A stretch of DNA of 64,000 nucleotides from Fagopyrum homotropicum. Lineage: Eukaryota; Streptophyta; Magnoliopsida; Caryophyllales; Polygonaceae. Location: positions 141,666,494 to 141,730,493 of the forward strand of contig BSWB01000005.1 in the NCBI GenBank assembly GCA_033239125.1, written 5' to 3'. The notes below the pieces were generated by a model. The model worked only from the letters and a program-made list of their open reading frames with translations, had not been told where the DNA came from and ran no database searches. Below are positions 43,648-55,600 of the stretch, piece by piece (position 1 is the stretch's first letter; each line of letters starts with the position of its first letter). Made by a program: the position numbers and the translations under genes.

Positions 43648-44499
43648 CTAGTTTATAACCCGCACCTTGTGCGGGTATATTTATTTATTGAATTTTTGAA
43701 AAAATGTCATTAGCTTGTATATGTATGAACTAATGATACATTTACGAAACATTTATAATTTTTTAACAACTAAATATTATAAGTAATTATTTTCATTTAA
43801 TTATTTATTTATAACAATATCAAAATTTTAATGTTGATAATTATCTATATAATTAGTTTGTTTATTTCTTAATAAAAATAGTTTATAATTGATTCGATAG
43901 TCAAAATAGTTAAAATTACCATATTTTTAGTTTTTAAAAATTTAAATGTTATTTTTAAAATCTATTCAATGATTTCTAAATAATTTTTTAATAATAAATA
44001 ACTAAGTTTTAAAAATTATATTGAGGTATAAATATAATACTCTAATAATAATATTTTTTATATATTTTTAATTATGTCCTTTTATTTATACATTTTTTAA
44101 TTTAATCATCACAACATGATGTTAGCCATCTTAGTTAATAAAAAAATGATAAAGTTTGGATGAAATGATTTTTCTTAGTCTCAAATAGTATTTCTAATTA
44201 AGTTGTTAGCTAATAAACGGGTCTATTTCTAATTAAGTTGTTAGTTATTAGATTTGGTAACAAACAAAATCGTATTGTTATAACTGTAAGATATTGAATA
44301 TGATTAGATGTAATTCTTTTTGTTGATTTGGCATGATATGGAAAATGTTTTAATTTTAAATTAAAATTGCAATTAAAATATGACAAATCTGTAATTAAAA
44401 TATGGCAAATCCGTAATTATTTGCTAAAAAGTCCTAGGTGGCATGGCTAATGTGTTGACATGTGGACTAAGAGGGTTGTGTTTTAGTAGTATATATAGA
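43648..44499 (-). mobile_element. Non-autonomous Helitron
   Basis: 852 bp on the minus strand. 5' end TCTATATATACTACTAAAAC (from 44499), the typical plant Helitron start. 3' end has a hairpin CCCGCAC-AAG-GTGCGGG followed by TTATAAACTAG, giving the terminal CTAG (CTRR). The element sits between A and T, the Helitron target, and there is no target duplication. No RepHel sequence, so non-autonomous. Confidence 0.85.
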
Positions 44500-44761
44500 T
44501 GTTAATACACATTTCACAATTACATAAGTCCGGTTCATTGTTTACGTAAGGTTGAGTTACACAAGCTCAAACAAGTTAGCCAAGCCCTAAGATCCGCCAT
44601 TTACACATGATTGAACTTGGGTATTCTATTGTTATTTTTGTAAAATTACACTAAAAACCGAATGTTCATACACAATGTTAATACACAATTTCAATTACAC
44701 TACGTTAATACACTAAATATACAATGTTAGATTTTATAATTAACAAAATCTGTCATTTCGT

Positions 44762-45090
44762 AGTTACACAAGCCCAAAGTCCATCGTATACACAAGTCCA
44801 ATCGAGTTACACAAATCCAATCGAGTTACACAAGTCCAATCGAGTTACCCAAGTCCAATCGAGTTACACAAACCCAATCGAGTTACGCAAGCCCAATCAA
44901 GTTACGCAAGTCCAATCGAGTTACACAAGTCCAATCGAGTTACCAAATCCAATTGAGTTACACAAGTCTAATGGAGTTACCCAAGTCCAATCGATTTGCA
45001 AAATTCCAATCGAGTTACACAAGTCCAATTGAGTTACCCAATTTCAATCGATTTACAAAAGTCCAATCGAGTTACACAAGTCCAAAGTCC
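44762..45090. repeat. 19-bp minisatellite, GAGTTACACAAGTCCAATC type
   Basis: About 17 imperfect tandem copies with substitutions and small indels. ORFs across it are products of the repeat and were not called. Flanked on the left by TTACACAA-type sequence and on the right by GC-richer unique sequence. Confidence 0.95.
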
Positions 45091-46165
45091 GACACTTCTT
45101 ACGGCAGATCTATAGTCGACTCATTTTCTCCTGCGGCTCATCTGTTCCGGCTATTGTCTTCCTCACCGACAACTACTTGAAACAAAGGAGTCTACCATTT
45201 TCCCTTCTTGCTTCGAACATACGTACTTAAGGAATACATCTCTAAGATCGAACTCGATCAAATATTTGGTTGAAGATAACTAAAGGGTTTTGCCGCCGGG
45301 ATCTCCATAATAGAAGAACGATCCATACCGAACGTGGTTCGAGATTCGAGATAGTTTGTAGCATGTCGGGTGGGGACAAACTAATTGAGCTCTAGCTCGG
45401 TGGAGATTGACCTTCCGAAGTTGCGGATCCAGGTATGCCACATGCCTGAAAGATGAAACCTTTTTGGGAAATTCCCTTGGGTTCTCGAACCACTTCCCAC
45501 TTCCCATTTCCGTCTCTTGCGGCTTACCCGATTTGGCTCAGACCACCTCCCCACCCCACTCTGCTAAATTCACCCCTTTTCGAGTTAGTTCCGGAAACTT
45601 GTTTGCTTCCCAGTGTCCAACTTTTTGATCGTCCACATATATTACCCGGTTGTTGGTACTTGCCTCCTGCGCAGATAGATATTCACGTTCATTCATAAAT
45701 TTCTATTTCCAAGAATCGAATCCGGTCTTCAGGGTGAAAGTCTGATATGCCGGCAGTTGGACAACAATCTGCTTATTCATGAAATTTTTTGGAATCATTC
45801 CTTGTGGTTGAACTAATTGGTATATACTATATAATTTGATTACTTTTGATACCCTATAGGAAAACAAAATACAAGAAACAAATACATTTTGCATGAGACC
45901 ACAAGAAATGATTCCAAAAAACAATAAGGAACAAGGTCCATATATGGACTAAATCCATTTACATTCCGTTTTCGTTTCCGGATCTTAAAACAAACTGCCT
46001 AAGATTCTTCATTAAAGTGAAAAATGAGTCACTCAGACGTATAGTAGTACGTCTTTACTAATTTTGAAGACAAAATTAATGACTTTTATAAAACATTGTT
46101 TTTGTAGCAAATTATACGTGTAAATGTGAAATTACTACTCCTATATATGTTGTACTTTGATATAA
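45091..46165. other. Intergenic; partial Tourist-like MITE
   Basis: No gene recognised. About 45775-45990 matches most of the MITE at 61112-61403 (shared GGAATCATTCCTTGTGGTT and CATTCCGTTTTCGTTTCCGG) but lacks one terminus. Confidence 0.5.
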
Positions 46166-46397
46166 TTTATCTTTGAAAGAATTTGGCTTACTAGGCTTTT
46201 TTTTTTTAGTTTTGTGTTTAGTAAATGTATCCCATAATTTTTTTACCACTTTTATTTAATGGTAAGTAAAATTAATTAACCCCTCTATTTAATTAAAAAA
46301 AAAAGATAAATAGATGTTTGTTAGTATCATGTAAGAATTACTGAAAAAAAATTTAAAATTATTTTATTATCTTTTTTATTTTTTTTTTGTAATTAAC

Positions 46398-46617
46398 ATA
46401 CCAGAATTTTTTCTATACTAGAATTTCTCATATCAGAATTTCTCATACCAGAAGTTCATACCAGAAAATTTTTTCATACCAAAACTTTTTTCATACCAGA
46501 ATTTTTTTTCATACCAGAATTTCACATACTAGAAATTTACATACCAGAAATTCATATCAGATTTACATACCAGAAATTTACATACGAGACTTTTTATACC
46601 ACAAATTCATACCAGAG
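46398..46617. repeat. Minisatellite, CATACCAGAATTT type
   Basis: Same motif and relative place as 18720-18985. Confidence 0.9.
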
Positions 46618-47045
46618 AATGTAACAAAATACATCAGCAAGTGCAAGGAATATTTACATACTGATTCATACCATTGAAGAGAGTGATTATAGCTGTCGTG
46701 TGTAAGTTTGTGTTTTAATTGGGAATAGATTAATATTTTCACAAATATTCATCAATTCCTCCCAAGAAAAGAATCCACTTCTGAGGCCAGAGTATTTAAA
46801 CAACAAGTGATGATATGAATTATGACCTATTTTTAAGCATGTATTTATATAGATTTTCCCTTTATTTTGCATGTATAAACATACATTCAGGGCATTTATG
46901 GTTATATTCACCTACTTTGCAAGAATAGAGGTCTACACAGAGTTTTATTGCAGTTGTAGGTAATTTGGCGAATTATGGAACGAAATAGCATATGTTGAGA
47001 ATTAAGCCTTGAAGCGGGATAAAAAGGAACATAAAAGGAAGCTAG

Positions 47046-47250
47046 GACGCGCCAAAGTATCTTCTGATACCGTCTGACGCGCCAAAGTATTCTCTGATAT
47101 CAACTGACGCGCCAAAGTATCTTCTGATACCATCTGACGCGCCAAAATATTCACTGATATCAACTGACGCGCCAAAGTATTTTCTGATACTGTCTGTCGC
47201 GGCCTAGAGTACTTTCTGATACCTTCTGATGCGGCCCAGAGTATTTTTTA
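47046..47250. repeat. 30-bp tandem array with 60-bp alternation
   Basis: Five regular units beginning GACGCGCCAAAGTAT plus two diverged ones. Alternate units end in GATACCRTCT-like and GATATCAACT, so the real period is 60 bp in the first part. Confidence 0.9.
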
Positions 47251-48675
47251 ATACCAGTGGACTCGAGTTCTTTTCGGCCCAAATATTTAGGGTTTCATCG
47301 TAAAACCATATGTTTATCCCTACAAATATTCGAGCGTCAAATTCTCCAAAAGACTTGGAACGGTGACAACCCCGAGACTTGGGGGAGCCAAATTCTCCAA
47401 AGACGTGGGACGGTGACAATCCGAGACTTGGGGGAGCCAAAATCTCCAAGAGGGAGACTTGAATACTTGGACGCTGGGGACACCCCACGGAAATAAGAGA
47501 TTTTGAAGGAAGATTTGGGAAAGACGCATTTTTCTATTTGCGGAGTTGAAAGATTTTAGGGTTTCACTTGAAGACTGATTGACATCCCGTTCTTCTTTGT
47601 TCCTTAAGATTTGTGAGAGATTCTTATTCTATCCTACATCTATTGAACGCAAGTTACTTTTAGTTTTATTGACATTGGTTTTGTGTTTGTTATTGAGATT
47701 TCAAGGTTTTACCTTTTCTCCCTTTCATATTTGATATTTGATTTTACAATGATGATTGTTGGCTAAAATTCTTTAGCGATTCTAAATTGAAGGGTTGATA
47801 GTTGTGGCTTATATGATGATAGATTGAACCAAAACTGATTGGACCTTGAGAATGTGAGAAAACTCGTCGACACCCTAAATTACGGGTTATTCTTGAGTTT
47901 CACGGCCGTGGAATCTCAAGATCTGGCCGTGATTTTCCCTGTTTTACGACCTTTGCTTTTGCTTTAATCCAAAGTTAAAGATTTGCTTTAACCTAGCCTT
48001 GGCTTGCCTTTCCTAGGTATTAGTGAGACTCAACATCCTCTATTTCGGTTTCGAGTGTCACAACCTTAACCGCTTTAGTTCTTCTTTGATTCCTTGGGTT
48101 TGGGCATGGGTATTTGAGATCAATTCTTACCTTTTGATCCTTTCTATACTACAACCTCAACAACCTTTATAGAGAGAGTCTTTAGGTAAGACATATAGGG
48201 TTTTGGAACTTCACCGTACATAACCTTACATTAGACATACCTTCGCAATCCCGACTCTGTCCTTGCATCTTTGGAATTCTTGCTTTACTACGCCAATCCG
48301 TACACTGCGGGTTTGCTTTGCTTTAATTTCAGTTTTATAAATTTAAAACTAGTGACGCACGTTTCGAGGCAAACAACAAGCTCTGAGATGAGATTAAGGG
48401 ATAGCAATAAACATACGGGAGGAGCTTTCCACTCAGGTATAACCCAGATGTTCTCATTTTCACTAGATCAAAGGACTCCTGCACAATCATTATGTTATCT
48501 CGGTCAAAAGTTACATACAAAATTGTACAATACATTAGCAAAGAGTTTGTGGATACAAGACAATTCATCGAGAAACTTAGCTCATTATATAACATAGCAA
48601 TATCAATTACAAAACAAATCTGAATCTAGAAACTCAAGCTGTGTTCTTTTATTCCAGTCATAAGGATTATACTGA

Positions 48676-48850
48676 TCAAAGATGAAGATCCAAATCCAAA
48701 CCGTAGGTATATGACTGATCCGGTTGTTGATAAAGCACAAGGTCCAAGGCGTCTCCAACGTTTGCTGCTTTCAGCATCCTTTCACTGCCATAACTAGCCG
48801 TTACAACTTCTGTATCAAGCCCATTTGAATCCGAGTAGAACAAATTGAAA
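48676..48850 (-). pseudogene. Gene-like terminal exon carried by the 3.2-kb MULE
   Basis: After a possible 3' splice site (AATTAAG, reversed at 48851-48857) a frame of 57 codons runs to TGA at 48678-48676. It contains SFNLFYSDSNGLDTEVVTAS, ERMLKAANVGDALDLVLYQQ and a C-terminus GLDLDLHL. Composition and absence of repeats look like real protein rather than chance. I do not recognise the family. If captured from a host gene the element is a Pack-MULE. Confidence 0.45.
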
Positions 48851-49390
48851 CTTAATTAAAAGAATGCTAAGGAAGAATAAAAGAGTTGTTGAGGACGCAT
48901 CTACCAATACCAAAAGATTGTCGCTATAGATCTAGATCTAGATCCATTGAAGAACGTGGTGGCTACAACCTTCAACAACGCAGTGTAGGGAGAGACGAGC
49001 AGCGACACCAGCAGCAAACTACACCAGCAGCAAACTACACCAGCAGCAAGTGACACCAGAAGCAAGCAGCAGACGAGCGTGGTGGCTACAACCTCTTCGT
49101 GGTCGGCAAGTGGCTGGGTAACACTTGATCTCCGACAACGGCTCCGGAGACATTCTCTTACCGGCAATAAACGGGGATGAGAGAGAGTTTTATGTTAGAA
49201 AGGAACCGTCTCTAATATCAAAACAGACTGTGGAGAAGAAGAGGGCTAGGGAAGTTTCTGGGGAGGTGGGAAGAGAAGACAAAATTTTGCACAGTTAATT
49301 TTTATTGGGGTATACTTTCTTAATGGAAAATAGGTATAAGCCTATTTTGTTGAGTGGTAACTGGAAAAGGCCCAGTTACCAAATTCGCCC

Positions 49391-49748
49391 ATTATCTTAC
49401 ATCCACTATCGTTATTGCGTACGTAAATGGCTTATTACGTACCACGGTTACATAATTACATTAAGGTTTTTCATTTTGTCGGTACCCTTAAAAGGGCTAC
49501 GATCGAGTACCCAAACTTGTCTTGTACGCTTAATTAATAGGTACGAAATCAATTATAAACATTTTATAGTTCTTATCTAATCATACGTCCCTTAAAAAAG
49601 TTTACACTGAAAATTAAGATTGTTTTTTACACTTTTAATTTGCTATAAAATTAAAATTATTATTGAGCATTTATTTATTTATTTTAAATTGTGAAGAATA
49701 ATAACAAATAATAACATGAACACAATCATTTCACTTCACCAATTAGTA
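49391..49748. other. Intergenic AT-rich sequence
   Basis: No gene seen. A 91-codon ORF here has no family resemblance. Confidence 0.45.
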
Positions 49749-50735
49749 TTAAAAAACCGAGTAGGGAATAGAATAAGGATAAATATACTCTATAAGGGTG
49801 TTTGAATAGAGTATGAGAACTTTTCGCAATCGCACATGTTAAGACTTTGAAATGAATCTCAATACCTTGAAGTCAATATTTAGAACCACTGACCAAACTG
49901 TTTCTCAAGGTCTTGACTTTGAATATTGTAAAAACTTGTTAGTTACAATATAAACAATTTAAAGTGCGGAAATAAAAAGATCGACACACGATATGTTTAC
50001 GAAGTTCGACTCTAACGCCTCCGTCTCCGCCTAGGGTTTCCGACCCTAAGATTTAACTATCGATTATCTGCTTCATTTGTGTCCTAGATACAACCTATAA
50101 GTAACTTCCCTTCTTCTCTCACTTGTAGTCTCACCACTACGATCTAGTCAACTCAGATCTCACAATAATTGCTTAGTTACTTCGTAGAGTAACACTAAGT
50201 ATAGCTTTCTTATGATATGTTAATGTAGCTCTTGTGCTTATCTAACTCTCTTAACTAAAACAAAGATCACTCTTGAGAATAGATAGACTCGGTCGATGAC
50301 GAAAGCTGAGAAGGTTCACTGTAAGCACTTATATCTTTCTTCACCATGGTTGAACTCATTTATAACCTTATGTGGAGGTTGCTTCTTTAGACCGTTGTAA
50401 CGTATCTTCAATCTTTCACAAAATCCGAACAAATATTCTTTAGAATCCTGGTGGTTGGACATTCGAAATTGCTCAAAAAATCTCGAACAAAATCTTCTCC
50501 AGAATCTTTGGTTGTTGAAGACTTTTAGGCATTTGAAGATCTTCTTGTTGTCTTCTCTAGATTTGATCCATTGAAGATCTTCTTCTCTCTTAGACTAATT
50601 TGTTATAGCCTTAACCACCTGCAAAAAACATGTAACAAACTAAGACAAGATATCTACATATATAATCGATATTTGTTAGTCAATAAACTAGCTTATTGTT
50701 AAGTCTTTCATCATCCCTAAGTATAGGGATATATA
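49749..50735 (-). repeat. LTR, inverted second copy of the 9.8-kb family
   Basis: Reverse complement of most of 9789-10879: AGGGATGATGAAAGACTT at one end, the repeated GAAGATCTTC units, and ACTCGGTTTTTTAAT at the other. No PBS or coding region beside it, so probably a solo LTR. Confidence 0.65.
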
Positions 50736-50869
50736 AAAAACAAAGACCCATAAAAAAGAGCGTATTTCACTAAATTCTTCAAAATTAAATATTCCATCCT
50801 TTTTGGCATGGTAATTGTGAAGTACGGTAGGAGTTTATTTTCATTCAACACAGTCTAGTTAAAATTTAA

Positions 50870-51085
50870 ACTCTACTTATAAACAAGTTAAGTATTTTTA
50901 ACATGCCTAAAATCGGCTCGTTTGGATTGAATGACTGGCCCTAAGTATAGCGACATTAGTTTATGGAAAGTACGTGATAATGGGCAATGTTATATGACTT
51001 GACGATAATGAAAACATACGGTAAGACTTGGGCTCTTCCTTTTCTTCAATTATGGGTCATGTAAAACACTATCTCTCTACTAGGG
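50870..51085. repeat. Start of segmental copy B
   Basis: Diverged copy of 30560-30960 (see that entry). Interrupted at about 51085 by the L1 LINE. Confidence 0.6.
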
Positions 51086-51189
51086 CTTCTTTTGGGAGAC
51101 TGCGAACATCGTTCCCTGACGTTGTTTCGGTTTCCTGGCCTCTCTCCGGCGTAGGGATGTGAGAGCTAGGTTGTTTTCTCGCCGAAGGA

Positions 51190-52266
51190 GTGCGAGTTCA
51201 CCGTTTGGCGGTGGTGCTTTTGGATTGGTTTCAGTTTTCGACGGTTCAAGCGGTTATGGATATCGGACAACGAATGAAGAGGAATTTGGAGTCAACAGAG
51301 GAGGAAGCAGAGGCGGTTCCGATCGACGTCGGTGACGGAACAACAACTGAGGAGTTTGGTGTTATCTCGCTTGTTGGCACGTTATTTACTTCACGGCCTT
51401 TCAAAGCTCATGCCCTAAAATCTACAATATATGAAGGGGGCTTGGAGACTCAAAAATGGCTTCCAATTTTCAGAGATCAGCCAAAATTTATTTGTCTTCC
51501 AATTCTTAGATGAGGCGGACATGGAAAAGGTTGTTGCAGGAGGGCTATGGAGTTTTGATAAAGCTCTTCTTGTACTTAAGGATCCGGGTACAGAGCAACC
51601 TTCTCAGATAAGTTTTGATAGGGTTCCTTTCTGGATTAGAGTCTACGACATTCCACTAGCGTATATAACCCTAGCGATTGTTGAAGTGATAGGAGGGGTG
51701 ATTGGCAGTCTAGTGGACGTGGACAGGGAGGAACTCAAAGTGTGCACAAAGTTTCTCCGACTTCGAGTGATGATCGACATTCACAAACCCTTGCGTAGGG
51801 GGTGTTAATATCGGTTGGAAAGTAACGGATGTGGGTGGAAATCAAGTATGAGAGATTATCGAACTTTTCCGACGCATGTGGACGATTGAGTCACGTGGAG
51901 ATGGACTGCAATAAGGAAGATGCTCCGGAAAACATACAAAACTACGAGGATTCTTTGAGAGCGTCACCATTAAAGCTCCACAAGGAACGCAATAAATATG
52001 AAAGGGAGCAGGAAAATGCTATAAAGGAAGGCTTGTTAGGAGGAGATTTGGAAGATGTGAATGCACGTATTGATGACGTAATGAAGGATGGCCCAAAGGC
52101 ACCAAGGCGAAATCTTTTTGATTTGTTAGCAATGGAGGTAGAAAAGATAGAGGGATGGGTCAAGAGGTTAAGTGTGCACGAGAAGGGGGGAAGAGAAACA
52201 ATTGACAAGGGAGTGGGGAATGAGGGAGGTGGGGATCAAATGAGGGAAAAAAGGAGGGTTACTTGA
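51190..52266 (+). pseudogene. LINE ORF1 (DUF4283 / gag-like with zinc knuckle), frameshifted
   Basis: Three overlapping frames. The first (to 51513) has DVGDGTTTEEFGVISLVGTL; the second (51470-51808) has FDKALLVLKDPG, RVPFWIRVYDIPLAYITLAI and the RVMIDIHKPLRRG motif just before the knuckle; the third (51829-52266) has KYERLSNFSDACGRLSHVEM, a CX2-type knuckle missing its usual Cys spacing. These are the hallmarks of plant L1 ORF1, an RNA-binding chaperone. At least two frameshifts are needed to join them. Confidence 0.8.
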
Positions 52267-52669
52267 GGGGAAAAAGGGAGAGGAAGCAAAGGAGACGAGT
52301 GAGATTACACCAAAGGTCATGCACACTAAGCTCGATGGGGGGGGGATATTGATAGAGGATGGGAAGGAGCTAGGCCAGGAGGGTGGGGATCGGACAGTCC
52401 AAGGGGTAATGGGAAGGATGCACATGGGGTAGACAAATTGCAAGGAAAGGTGGTGGCTTCGGTTGTAAGGCCAAACCCAAAATGAAAACGTTTAGCTAGA
52501 GTTGGGGAAGATCACCATGTGGTGGAGACGAGGACTACTCTTAAGAGTAAAGTAGAGGACGGAGTAGGGTTGAACGTGAAGGACACGAGATTGCTAGGGG
52601 AGGCCAAAAGAAGCAAGCTGAATGACTCAATGAGATCGGCGGGAGAGGGAACAACCCTCTCTTGCCGGG

Positions 52670-55600
52670 ACCAATGAGTTGCTTGAGCTACAACTATCGG
52701 GGATTGGGAAGGCCCGGGAAGTTGTTCAACTTGAAAATATGGTGAGGAGAGAGAACCCCATGATTGTCTTCTTGATGGAGACGAAGTGTGAGAAAAAACG
52801 TATGGAAGAGGTACGTGCTCGATTGGGTTTCGAGGGCTGCTTCACGGTGGATTGCATGGGGAAATCAGGAGGATTATGTCTACTTTAGAAAGATAATTGT
52901 TAGGTCTCCATCATTACATATACAGGGCACCATATTGATGCTTTGATTAAGAGTGACGAAGCAGTACCCTGTGGAGACTTACGTGCATTTACGGCTGGCC
53001 AAAAACGGAGGAAAAATCAAATACATGGAGATTATTATCTCGCCTTCATGAAAAGGTGGAAGGAGAATGGGCTTGTATAGGGGATTTTAACCAAGTCTAT
53101 GCGCTTAATAATAAAGAAGGAGAATGGGCTTGTATAGGGGATTTTAACCAAGTCCATCGTTACATATACAGGGCACCATATTGGTAGCTTTTTGGGAAAC
53201 AATGGCGAGATGTGAGCTGCAAGAGATCGATTTTGTAGGAATTAGATTCACCTGGGATAATGGACGGGAGGAAGACAAGTTCGTCCAAGAGAGATTAGAT
53301 TATGCCTTTGCAAATGAACCTTGGCTGATCCGTTTTCCGGGGTCAAAATTAATCCACCTCCAACAGGAAGGCTCTGATCATGTGCCGATAATGCTTTACT
53401 TTCTACGAGATGAATTAGGGGCAAGGGCGAAGCGTTCTGGAAATAGACCAAATCGTTTCGAGGTCTTATGGGTGGCGGATGACGATTGTCGGGAGGTGAT
53501 CAGAAATGCTTGGTTAAATCCTAATGTTGTTGATGCCGGAAGGGGAATACAAAGTCAGGTCAGAAATTGCATGACCGGGCTAAAGGAATAGAGCAAGAAG
53601 AGGATTGGGAATGTATTACTAAGTCTCCAGAAAGTACGTGATGAACTACGTATATTGAAAAAACATGGTGTGCATGGGGGGTTGATTCATAGGAGGAGAT
53701 TTTTGGAAAATAGAGAGAAGGAGCTTATGGACCAAGAGGAGAAACTATAGTTCCAAAGAGCTAGAGTGAATGAACTAAGATGGGGTGATAAGAATTCAAC
53801 CTTTTTTCACCGAAAAGCAAATGGAGACAAAAAAGAAATGAGATTCACCGGCTTATAGATGAGAATGTGATGGAATGGCGGAGTGGGGATGGGAGAGCTC
53901 AGGTGGTTGTTGAGTACTTTCGAGAACTGTTTAAATACAATTCATTAGCACAACCATCAACGGCTTCTCAAGGAATTTCGCCCATTCTTTCGGACGAGGA
54001 TAATACCGAGCTCACACGCCCCTTCTCTGATGATGAGGTATATTCGGCCCTATTTTCAATGCATCCCACAAAAGCTCCTAGTCTAGATGGTATGTCGGCG
54101 TTGTTTTATCAACAACACTAGGATATCGTTGGGCCGGATGTTACATCTTTTTTACTTACCTTGCTTAATGGTGCTAATTTTCCTACACACTTGAATCATA
54201 CATTTATCTCTCTTATTCGAAAAGTTTCTAACCCATCAAAGATGAAGGATTTAACGCCTATCAGTCTTTGTAATGTGCTTTATAAGTCATGTCAAAGATG
54301 ATTGCCAATAGGATGAAGCCAAGCTTGAACAAGGTCATAGGACAAACGTAGAGTGCTTTTGTGCCCGGAAGAATGATCTCGGATAATGTCCTATGTGCTG
54401 CTGAAATTTTCCACTACATGAAGAACCGATGCTCGGGTAAAACTGGCTATCTTGTATTGAAGATGGATATGGTCAAATCTTATGACAGGGTTGAGTGGGG
54501 TTTCTTAGAACATTGCAAAACTTGTTTGGGGTATAATGTTGCATGGGTTTCGCTGGTTATGTTGTGTGTGTCTAGTGTTTCTTTTTCAATGCTCATGGAC
54601 AGAATTCCAACACAAGAGAGCGTGCCAACGAGAGGATTGCGCCAAGGAGACCCTTTATCTCCATATTTATTTCTTATATGTGTTGAACCGTTTTCCTGTC
54701 TCATTAGGAGAAGCGAAAGGCTGGGTCGTTGGAAAGGGTTACGGGTTGCCCGGGGAGCGCCAGAAGTTTCTCATCTCTTCTTCGCAGATGATAGCATGTT
54801 ATTTGCCAAAACAACTTGTCAATAAAAACCAAGAAATAGTGAACACCCTCCCGGTTTATGGAGCAGCGTCGGGGCAACAAGTTAACTTTGATAAGTCAGA
54901 GCTATCATTTAGTTCCAATGTGAATGATGAGGTCAAAGATTCAATACATGGCATTTTCAGAGTTATAGAGGTTGACAAGCATGAACGTTATTTGGGGCTT
55001 CCTACCATGATAGGTCGGTCGAAGAAGGTCATTTTTTCGCTGGTGAAGGAACGGATTTGGAACAAAATTCAAAGCTGAAAAGGAAAGTACTTGTCTCGAG
55101 CGGGGAAAGAGGTCTCGATAAAAAGCGTGCTTCAATCGATACCAATGTATATTATGTCTTGCTATTACCTTACGTCGGGTCTTTGTCGTGAAATTGAACA
55201 AATGCTTAGTAAGTTCTGGTGGGGCTCCGTGGAAAACAAGACCGTACACTGGTTAAGGTGGAGTCGACTGTGTTTACCGAAAGAGAGAGGCGGTTTAGGG
55301 TTTAGGGACATGAAAGCCTTCAATTTGTCCCTCCTCGTAAGACAAGGTTGGCGTATCATCCAAGAACCGGGATCGTTTCTAGCTAGGATGCTTAAAGCCC
55401 GGTATTTTCCAAACACATCTTTCCTTGAAGCACCAATTGGATTCAGACCTAGTAATGCATGGAGGAGCATTATGAAAGGAAGAGAGCATATATCAAAAGG
55501 AGTGTTTTGGGCTGTTGAAAATGGTTTCTCTCTACGGATTCTGCATGACCCATGGATTCCACGACTGGTTCAGTTTAGACCTATCCAGTTTTACGCCCTA

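Larger units (their letters stand above)
46175..49390. mobile_element. 3.2-kb MULE with minisatellites and a gene-like exon
   Basis: Ends GAAAGAATTTGGCTTACTAG and, reversed, GGGCGAATTTGGTAACTGGG, with TTTATCTTT (46166-46174) and ATTATCTTA (49391-49399) as a 7-of-9 target duplication. Sub-terminal sequence TTAGTTTTGTGTTTAGTAAA matches the 182-bp family. Inside: a CATACCAGAATTT minisatellite (46398-46617), a 30-bp tandem array (47046-47250), a duplicated 62-bp unit (47338-47460), LTR-like sequence with CACGGCCGTGG (about 47580-48250) and a minus-strand exon-like segment (48676-48850). The GC-richer right part (48900-49200) resembles in position the right part of the MULE at 18471. No transposase seen. 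Confidence 0.75.

Noticed and set aside
44762..45090. CRISPR array
   Set aside because: Units are directly adjacent without unique spacers, and the genome is eukaryotic.
44724..45180. Proteins with YTNPIELHKSN-type repeats
   Set aside because: Artefacts of the 19-bp minisatellite read in two frames.
45190..45700. A gene between the minisatellite and the MITE fragment
   Set aside because: GC content is higher and short ORFs overlap on both strands, but none shows a recognisable domain or splice pattern.
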